Shown here: positions 34,051-39,135 of the stretch, in pieces
Layout of the letters: every line of letters starts with the position of its first letter
How positions within the stretch are numbered: the first letter of the stretch is position 1
NCBI GenBank assembly: GCA_003246455.1
Contig: QKAF01000002.1
Coordinates: 1-39,135, forward strand
DNA length: 39,135 bases
Direction of reading: 5' to 3'
DNA from: Bacteroidota bacterium
Lineage (GTDB): Bacteria > Bacteroidota > Ignavibacteria > SZUA-365
The notes under the pieces: model-generated
Database searches by the model: none
Seen by the model: the letters and a program-made list of their open reading frames with translations, nothing else
What the model was told of the DNA's origin: nothing
Translations under genes and position numbers: made by a program

Positions 34051-36285
34051 TCAGGCCGGTTTGAGTCCCGCGAACTTCAGCACGAGGGTCTTTTTCCCGA
34101 CGGAGTCGAAGAGCACGACGCCGCGCGCCATGTCTCCGGCGCCCTGGATGGACAGCAGCTTGCCGCGTCCGAAGGTCGCGTGCATCACCGTCGAACCGAT
34201 GCCGATGTCGCCTTCGACCTGGGAATAGGATTCTCCGCCGCCCATCTGGCTGTACTCCGAGCGCGGCGCGGTTTTCCGCTTCGCCGCCGGAGCCGACGAA
34301 CGGCCGTTGCCGCCGAATCCCCGGCTTCCGAATGTGCTTCCGCCCGACACGTTCCTTCTGCGGGTGGAATCGCGCTGTACGACCGACGGATCGATCTCGT
34401 CGAGGAAGCGCGACGATACCTGCTCGAGCCGCTCGCCCCAGCGCACGCGCGAACGCGCATGCGTCATGTACAGCTTCTGCATCGCGCGCGTCATGCCGAC
34501 GTAGCACAGGCGGCGCTCTTCTTCCACTTCGTCACGTTCGATCGCCATCGAGGAGGGAAAGAGTCCCTCTTCCATGCCGACGAGGAAGATGACCGGGAAT
34601 TCGAGTCCCTTCGCAGCGTGCAGGGTCATGAGCGTGACTGCGTTGCGCGATTCGTCGAAGCTGTCGATGTCGGCGACGAGGGAGGCCTGCTCGAGAAACG
34701 CCTCGAGGGTGTTCTGTCCGTCGTCGGTCACGAAATCCACGATGGCGGAAAGCAGTTCCTGTACGTTGTCGATACGCATGCGCGCCTCGGCGGTACCCTC
34801 GTTCTTGAACGCGGTGACCAGTCCGAGTTCGTCGATCAGCGACCCGACCAGTTCGCCGGCGGAAATCTCACGGCGCAGCGAGGCGTATTTCTGCACCAGG
34901 CGGACGAACTCCTCGATGCGCTTTATGGCCGTGCCGGTCATGCCCGGCGCCTGGGCGACGTTGATCGCGGCGACGAACATCGGCACGCCTTCGTCCGCCG
35001 CGTAGCTGCGCAGACGGGCGATGGACGTCTGTCCGATGCCCCGGGTCGGATAATTGATCACGCGCAGCAGGGCCTCGTCGTCTTCGGGATTGACGATGAG
35101 GCGAAGGTAGCCGAGCACGTCCTTGATTTCCTTGCGGCGATAGAATTCCACTCCACCCACGATGGTGTAGGGAATGCCGCTGCGGCGCATGGCGTCTTCG
35201 ATCGCGCGGCTCTGAGCGTTCGTGCGGTAGAGAATCGCGAAGTCGTTGAGCTGCAGCTTGCGGCGGCGTGCTTCGTCCTGCATGCAGGTGACGATCTTGT
35301 AGGCCTCTTCCCCTTCGTCCGCCGTTTCCAGCACCGTGATCGGTTCGCCCGCGTCGTTGTCGGTCCACAGCGATTTCGGGATCTGCTTCTTGTTGTGCTT
35401 GATCACTGCGTCCGCGCCGGCGAGAATGTTTTTCGACGAACGGTAGTTCTGCTCGAGACGGAACACGCGCGCATCCTTGAAGTGCTTCTCGAATTCGAGA
35501 ATGTTGCGGATGTCCGCCCCGCGGAAGGCGTAGATGCTCTGCGCGTCGTCGCCCACCACGCAGATGTTGCGCTGCGCCTCGGCGAGACGACGCACGATCT
35601 GGTACTGGGCCTGGTTGGTGTCCTGGTACTCGTCGATCAGGATGTAGCGGAACTGCTGCTGATAGCGCTCGAGCACGTCGGGGTTGCTGTCGAAGAGATG
35701 GATCGGGTGGAGGATCAGGTCGTCGAAATCCATCGCGTTCGAGGCCCGCAGGCGCTTGACGTACTCGGCAAACACATCGGCGACTTTCTGCTCGAAAATC
35801 TCGAAGGCCTTGTTGGCGAGATCGGCCGGCGTCATCATGCGGTTTTTCGCGCTGCTGATCGCATGGCGCACGGCGGTGGGCGACACCTGCTGCGTGTTGA
35901 TCCCCATGTCGTTCATGATGCCCTTGATCACGCCGAGGGAATCCTCGGTGTCGTAGATCGAGAAATTGCGGTGAAAGCCGATGCGGTCGGCGTCGCGCCG
36001 CATCAGGCGCGCGAAGGTGGAGTGGAAGGTCCCCATCCAGATGCGCTGGGCGGCCTCGCCGGGCACGACCGATTCGATGCGCTCGCGCATCTCGCGCGCG
36101 GCCTTGTTGGTGAAGGTCAGCGCGAGAATATTGTGCGCGGGAACGCCCTGCTGCAGGAGATGGGCGATGCGGAAAGTGAGCACGCGGGTCTTGCCGCTGC
36201 CCGCGCCCGCGACGATCATGACGGGACCGTCAATGGTCTCGACTGCCTCGCGCTGGACGGCATTGAGTTTATTGAGAAAGGACAT
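34051..36285 (-). CDS. uvrD: UvrD/PcrA-type superfamily 1 DNA helicase
   Basis: This 744-residue 3'-5' helicase acts in nucleotide-excision and mismatch repair and removes proteins from DNA. Motif I is VAGAGSGKTRVL near residue 25, motif II is IDEYQDTN, and the conserved LMTLHAAKGLEFPVIFLVGMEEGLFP and RRLCYVGMTRA are motifs V and VI. After about residue 640 comes a basic linker, then the C-terminal Tudor-like fold of the PcrA group (GSTVMHATFGRGKLLSI, LVLKFAGLKPA). The ATG is nine bases after the lysS stop, so the two genes are almost certainly co-transcribed. Confidence 0.96.
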   Translation of the reverse strand: MSFLNKLNAVQREAVETIDGPVMIVAGAGSGKTRVLTFRIAHLLQQGVPAHNILALTFTNKAAREMRERIESVVPGEAAQRIWMGTFHSTFARLMRRDADRIGFHRNFSIYDTEDSLGVIKGIMNDMGINTQQVSPTAVRHAISSAKNRMMTPADLANKAFEIFEQKVADVFAEYVKRLRASNAMDFDDLILHPIHLFDSNPDVLERYQQQFRYILIDEYQDTNQAQYQIVRRLAEAQRNICVVGDDAQSIYAFRGADIRNILEFEKHFKDARVFRLEQNYRSSKNILAGADAVIKHNKKQIPKSLWTDNDAGEPITVLETADEGEEAYKIVTCMQDEARRRKLQLNDFAILYRTNAQSRAIEDAMRRSGIPYTIVGGVEFYRRKEIKDVLGYLRLIVNPEDDEALLRVINYPTRGIGQTSIARLRSYAADEGVPMFVAAINVAQAPGMTGTAIKRIEEFVRLVQKYASLRREISAGELVGSLIDELGLVTAFKNEGTAEARMRIDNVQELLSAIVDFVTDDGQNTLEAFLEQASLVADIDSFDESRNAVTLMTLHAAKGLEFPVIFLVGMEEGLFPSSMAIERDEVEEERRLCYVGMTRAMQKLYMTHARSRVRWGERLEQVSSRFLDEIDPSVVQRDSTRRRNVSGGSTFGSRGFGGNGRSSAPAAKRKTAPRSEYSQMGGGESYSQVEGDIGIGSTVMHATFGRGKLLSIQGAGDMARGVVLFDSVGKKTLVLKFAGLKPA

Positions 36286-36294
36286 GAAGCTCGC

Positions 36295-37806
36295 TTATTT
36301 CTCCGGGCGCATGGTCGGGAACAGGATGACGTCGCGAATCGATTCCGCGCCGGTGAGAAGCATGGTCAGACGGTCGATGCCGATGCCCAGTCCGGCCGTC
36401 GGCGGCATGCCGTATTCCAGCGTCTCGATATAATCCTCGTCGAAGGTCATCGCTTCGTCGTCGCCGCGCGCACGCAGACGCGCCTGCTCGGTGAAGCGCT
36501 CTTTCTGATCGATCGGGTCGTTCAGCTCGGAAAACGCGTTGGCGATTTCCTGTCCGTTGATGTACAGCTCGAAACGCTCGACCAGACCCTCTTCCGTGCG
36601 GTGCTTTTTCGCCAGCGGCGACAGCTCGAGCGGATAGTCGGTGATGAACGTGGGCTGAATGAGCTTGTCTTCGACGCGCTCGGAGAAAATTTCGTCGATG
36701 ATCTTTCCCGGGCCCGCGCTGTCCTCGAGATGCACATCAAGACGGCGAGCTGCGGCGCGAAGTCCGGCTTCGTCGAGTCCGCGAAGCTGCTCACCCGTAT
36801 GTTCGGCGATGGAATCGAACATCGTCAGCCGACGGAACGGCGGCGTGAAGTCGATTTCCTGTCCGCCCACCACCGCGATATTGCTGCCGTTCACCGCCTG
36901 GTTGATCGAGGAGAGCATCTCTTCGACCAGCTCCATCATCCACCGGTAGTCCTTGTACGCAACGTACAGCTCCATCATGGTGAATTCAGGGTTATGGTTG
37001 CGGTCCATGCCCTCGTTGCGGAAATCCTTGCTGATTTCGTACACGCCGTGGAAGCCGCCCACGATCAGGCGCTTCAGGTAGAGTTCGTCGGCGATGCGCA
37101 GGTACAGCTGAATGTCCAGCGCGTTGTGATGCGTGACGAAAGGACGCGCGGCGGCGCCGCCGTACAGCGGCTGCAGCACCGGGGTTTCGACCTCGATGTA
37201 GCCGCGGTCGTCGAGGAACTGCCGCATCCGGCGGATCAGCTGGGAGCGCTTGACGAAGGTCTCTTTCACCGACGGATTCAGAATGAGATCCAGCGGCCGC
37301 TTGCGATAGCGCAGCTCCTTGTCGGTGAACTGATCGAAGACCACCTTGTTGCCCTGCTCGTCCGTCTTTTCTTTGGGTACGGGCAGCGGACGCAGCGACT
37401 TGGCCAGCAGCACGAGCGACTGGGCGTGCACCGATACCTCGCCCGTGCGCGTGCGGAATACATATCCCGTTACGCCGATGATGTCGCCGATGTCGAGCAA
37501 CTTGAAGATGTCGTAGATTTCTTCGCCGAGATCGTCGCGCTTGGCATAGATCTGGATCTTGCCGGTGTGGTCCATGATATGCGCGAAGGATGCCTTGCCC
37601 ATGCGGCGCATGGTCATGATGCGTCCGGCGATCGCCACCGTGCGCTGCGGCGCTTCATCGGTGAAGCTCGCGAGCACCTCGGCGGCCTCCGCGTCCACGG
37701 GGTAATCATAACCGAACGCCGTGACGCCGCGTTCGAGCAGTTCATTGTATTCCTCGCGCCTGCGGCGCATCAGATCATTGAGGTCTTCGGTATGGCCTTG
37801 TTCCAT
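36295..37806 (-). CDS. lysS: Lysyl-tRNA synthetase, class II
   Basis: It charges tRNA-Lys with lysine. The protein has 503 residues. The N-terminal OB-fold anticodon-binding domain ([23 protein letters not shown]) covers residues about 55-165. Class II motif 2 is [23 protein letters not shown] and motif 3 is [15 protein letters not shown] near the C-terminus. The length matches E. coli LysS. Its start is followed upstream by a 273-base gap before the divergent tRNA-Arg. uvrD follows nine bases later. Confidence 0.97.
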   Translation of the reverse strand: MEQGHTEDLNDLMRRRREEYNELLERGVTAFGYDYPVDAEAAEVLASFTDEAPQRTVAIAGRIMTMRRMGKASFAHIMDHTGKIQIYAKRDDLGEEIYDIFKLLDIGDIIGVTGYVFRTRTGEVSVHAQSLVLLAKSLRPLPVPKEKTDEQGNKVVFDQFTDKELRYRKRPLDLILNPSVKETFVKRSQLIRRMRQFLDDRGYIEVETPVLQPLYGGAAARPFVTHHNALDIQLYLRIADELYLKRLIVGGFHGVYEISKDFRNEGMDRNHNPEFTMMELYVAYKDYRWMMELVEEMLSSINQAVNGSNIAVVGGQEIDFTPPFRRLTMFDSIAEHTGEQLRGLDEAGLRAAARRLDVHLEDSAGPGKIIDEIFSERVEDKLIQPTFITDYPLELSPLAKKHRTEEGLVERFELYINGQEIANAFSELNDPIDQKERFTEQARLRARGDDEAMTFDEDYIETLEYGMPPTAGLGIGIDRLTMLLTGAESIRDVILFPTMRPEK

Positions 37807-38032
37807 CGGGAAATTCGTCTTGTTTGTTTCAATACTGTCGGACCTAAAACATACGGCGGGCGGGGCTGAAATACAAAGCGGAATAAACTGGCGGGCGGGT
37901 GGGGAGGAGGCCGCAAGGCCGAAGACTCTCCGGGGCGAGCAGGAGGCAAAACGCGGACGAGTAAATGAAACCTCTTTGATCCTATGTCCTAAGTCCTACC
38001 TCGCGCCTCGCACAACGAAGCGCGATCCACTC

Positions 38033-38062
38033 TTGCATTTTCCCCTGCGACCTTCGTATATT
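38033..38062 (+). promoter_or_regulatory. Promoter of tRNA-Arg
   Basis: TTGCAT (38033-38038), 18 bases, TATATT (38057-38062). The predicted start near 38069 is about ten bases before the mature tRNA, as usual for a tRNA gene. Confidence 0.65.
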
Positions 38063-38079
38063 GCAAGTCTGAAATAGAC

Positions 38080-38153
38080 GCGCCCGTAGCTTAATTGGAT
38101 AGAGCACCTGACTACGGATCAGGAGGTTCGGGGTTCGAATCCCTGCGGGCGCG
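38080..38153 (+). tRNA. tRNA-Arg (anticodon ACG)
   Basis: The 74-base cloverleaf has acceptor stem GCGCCCG/CGGGCGC, D-arm GCTTAATTGGATAGAGC, anticodon stem CCTGA/TCAGG with loop CTACGGA (anticodon ACG, read as ICG after editing) and T-arm with GGTTCGAATCC. CCA is not encoded. It reads CGU/CGC/CGA codons. The wobble A needs TadA, not in this window. Confidence 0.96.
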
Positions 38154-38160
38154 CAGCAGT

Positions 38161-38191
38161 CAAATCCCTCAGACCCGAGGGATTTGCTTTT
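38161..38191 (+). terminator. Intrinsic terminator between tRNA-Arg and purC
   Basis: A perfect 10-bp stem CAAATCCCTC/GAGGGATTTG with loop AGACCC is followed by CTTTTT. It begins eight bases after the tRNA, so purC expression would need read-through or its own promoter. Confidence 0.88.
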
Positions 38192-38235
38192 TACGATCCA
38201 CGCATGCACACAGAACGGCCGAAAGGAGACAGGCG

Positions 38236-39129
38236 ATGCAGGCAATTTCACGTACGGATTTCGAGGGACTCACACTGTTCCGTCGCGGCAAGGTGCGCGA
38301 CGTGTATGATCTGGGCGACGCGCTGCTGATCGTGGCGACCGACCGCCTCTCGGCGTTCGACGTCGTGCTTCCCGATCCGATCCCGATGAAAGGGACCGTG
38401 CTGACCATGATTTCGAAGTTCTGGTTCGACCGCACGGGACATATCATCCCCAACCACGTGATCTCCACCAACGTCGACGAATACCCCGCAGCCTGCGCGC
38501 CCTACGCCGCCGAGCTGAAGGGTCGCAGCATGCTCGTGAAAAAGACGCAGCCCCTGGCGATCGAATGCGTCGTGCGCGGATACCTGACCGGGTCCGGACT
38601 GAAGGAATACCGCAAGACGCAGTCCGTCTGCGGCATCGCCCTCCCTGACGGACTCGTCGACGGCTCCATGCTTCCCGAACCGCTGTTCACTCCTTCGACG
38701 AAGGCCGAAGAAGGCCACGACGAAAACATCGATTTCGAAACCGCCGCCGGCATTGTCGGACGCGAAACCGCCGAGAAGGCCAGCGCCATGAGCATCGCGC
38801 TCTACAGCTTCGCGCGCGATTTCGCCCGCGAGCGCGGCATTATCATTGCTGACACGAAATTCGAATTCGGCATCGATGAAAACGGCGAACTCATCCTCAT
38901 CGACGAAGCGCTGACACCCGATTCTTCCCGCTTCTGGCCGATGGAAGGTTATGAGCCCGGCCATGCACAGCCCAGCTTTGACAAACAGTATGTCCGCGAC
39001 TACCTCGAATCGGTGAACTGGAACAAGACGCCGCCGGCGCCGACGCTTCCGTCCGAGGTGATCGCGCGAACGACCGAGAAATACCTCGAGTCGTATCACC
39101 TCATTACCGGCGAGGAGCTTTCGGTCTGA
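38236..39129 (+). CDS. purC: Phosphoribosylaminoimidazole-succinocarboxamide synthase
   Basis: It joins CAIR and aspartate, using ATP, to SAICAR in purine synthesis. The protein has 297 residues, the length of the longer (yeast-like) PurC group. [33 protein letters not shown] is the N-terminal ATP-binding signature; [16 protein letters not shown] and [10 protein letters not shown] with [14 protein letters not shown] are the later family blocks. The ATG at 38236 has AAAGGAG seven bases upstream; an earlier in-frame start would run through the tRNA. The gene is complete, ending six bases before the window edge. Confidence 0.97.
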   Translation: MQAISRTDFEGLTLFRRGKVRDVYDLGDALLIVATDRLSAFDVVLPDPIPMKGTVLTMISKFWFDRTGHIIPNHVISTNVDEYPAACAPYAAELKGRSMLVKKTQPLAIECVVRGYLTGSGLKEYRKTQSVCGIALPDGLVDGSMLPEPLFTPSTKAEEGHDENIDFETAAGIVGRETAEKASAMSIALYSFARDFARERGIIIADTKFEFGIDENGELILIDEALTPDSSRFWPMEGYEPGHAQPSFDKQYVRDYLESVNWNKTPPAPTLPSEVIARTTEKYLESYHLITGEELSV

Positions 39130-39135
39130 TGGAAG

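Noticed and set aside
33884-34507. Frame of 207 codons running from the uvrD end into the following gap
   Set aside because: It is mostly an out-of-frame overlap with the helicase 3' end, is Arg-rich and resembles no family.
34180-37869. Open frame of 1229 codons on the plus strand opposite uvrD and lysS
   Set aside because: It lies antisense to two clearly recognised genes in one continuous frame. Its translation is rich in His, Asp, Arg and Val with no domain, the typical shadow of GC-rich coding DNA.
38095-38235. Earlier purC start
   Set aside because: The extension would be translated from tRNA-Arg and a terminator; AAAGGAG before 38236 marks the real start.

Overview
The window is a GC-rich (roughly 60%) chromosomal segment that is almost fully coding. 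It has the layout of a free-living Gram-negative bacterium. Lipoproteins, two outer-membrane-barrel-like proteins and a secreted beta-helix protein ending in a FlgD/type IX-like C-terminal domain suggest the Bacteroidota/Chlorobiota/Ignavibacteriota (FCB) part of the tree. Shine-Dalgarno sites of the GGAG type are common. The clearest promoters read TTGnnn, 16-18 bases, then TAnATT. The taxon is an inference; no rRNA gene or other decisive marker is present. I see no phage, transposase, CRISPR array or plasmid function.

Left part (1-7.3 kb): a minus-strand group runs 6-phosphofructokinase, a nitroreductase carrying the substrate-binding triad of iodotyrosine deiodinase, then a GH13 lipoprotein with a GH2-like N-terminal sandwich. 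Divergent from it is a very large fusion of a CPA-type cation/proton antiporter and a DUF389 membrane domain. Next (7.4-14.1 kb) come an unrecognised protein built from two copies of one domain, aconitase, a class I/II aminotransferase, bacterioferritin and a proline-rich lipoprotein, mostly separated by strong hairpin terminators.

Middle (14.2-26.6 kb): class II (B12-dependent) ribonucleotide reductase with a textbook promoter and a structured leader of about 200 nt; anhydro-MurNAc kinase (cell-wall recycling) behind two overlapping barrel-protein genes; a secreted beta-helix protein; priA followed by a DUF2721 membrane protein; and a small secreted protein with thrombospondin-type-3-like calcium-binding repeats.

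Right part (26.7-39.1 kb): a THUMP-type rRNA methyltransferase, an aldo/keto reductase, a GT-C glycosyltransferase, a CoA-binding protein, an asparagine-synthetase-like protein that lacks the glutaminase cysteine, a small glycine-rich exported protein, a lysS-uvrD pair, tRNA-Arg(ACG) and purC.

Most of the segment is housekeeping, and I do not see a convincing new multi-gene system. The items most worth follow-up are the deiodinase-like nitroreductase, the antiporter-DUF389 fusion, the duplicated-domain unknown protein, the nrdJ leader, the asparagine-synthetase-like protein without its cysteine, and two families of short dispersed repeats, one of which has apparently become the coding tail of a methyltransferase.
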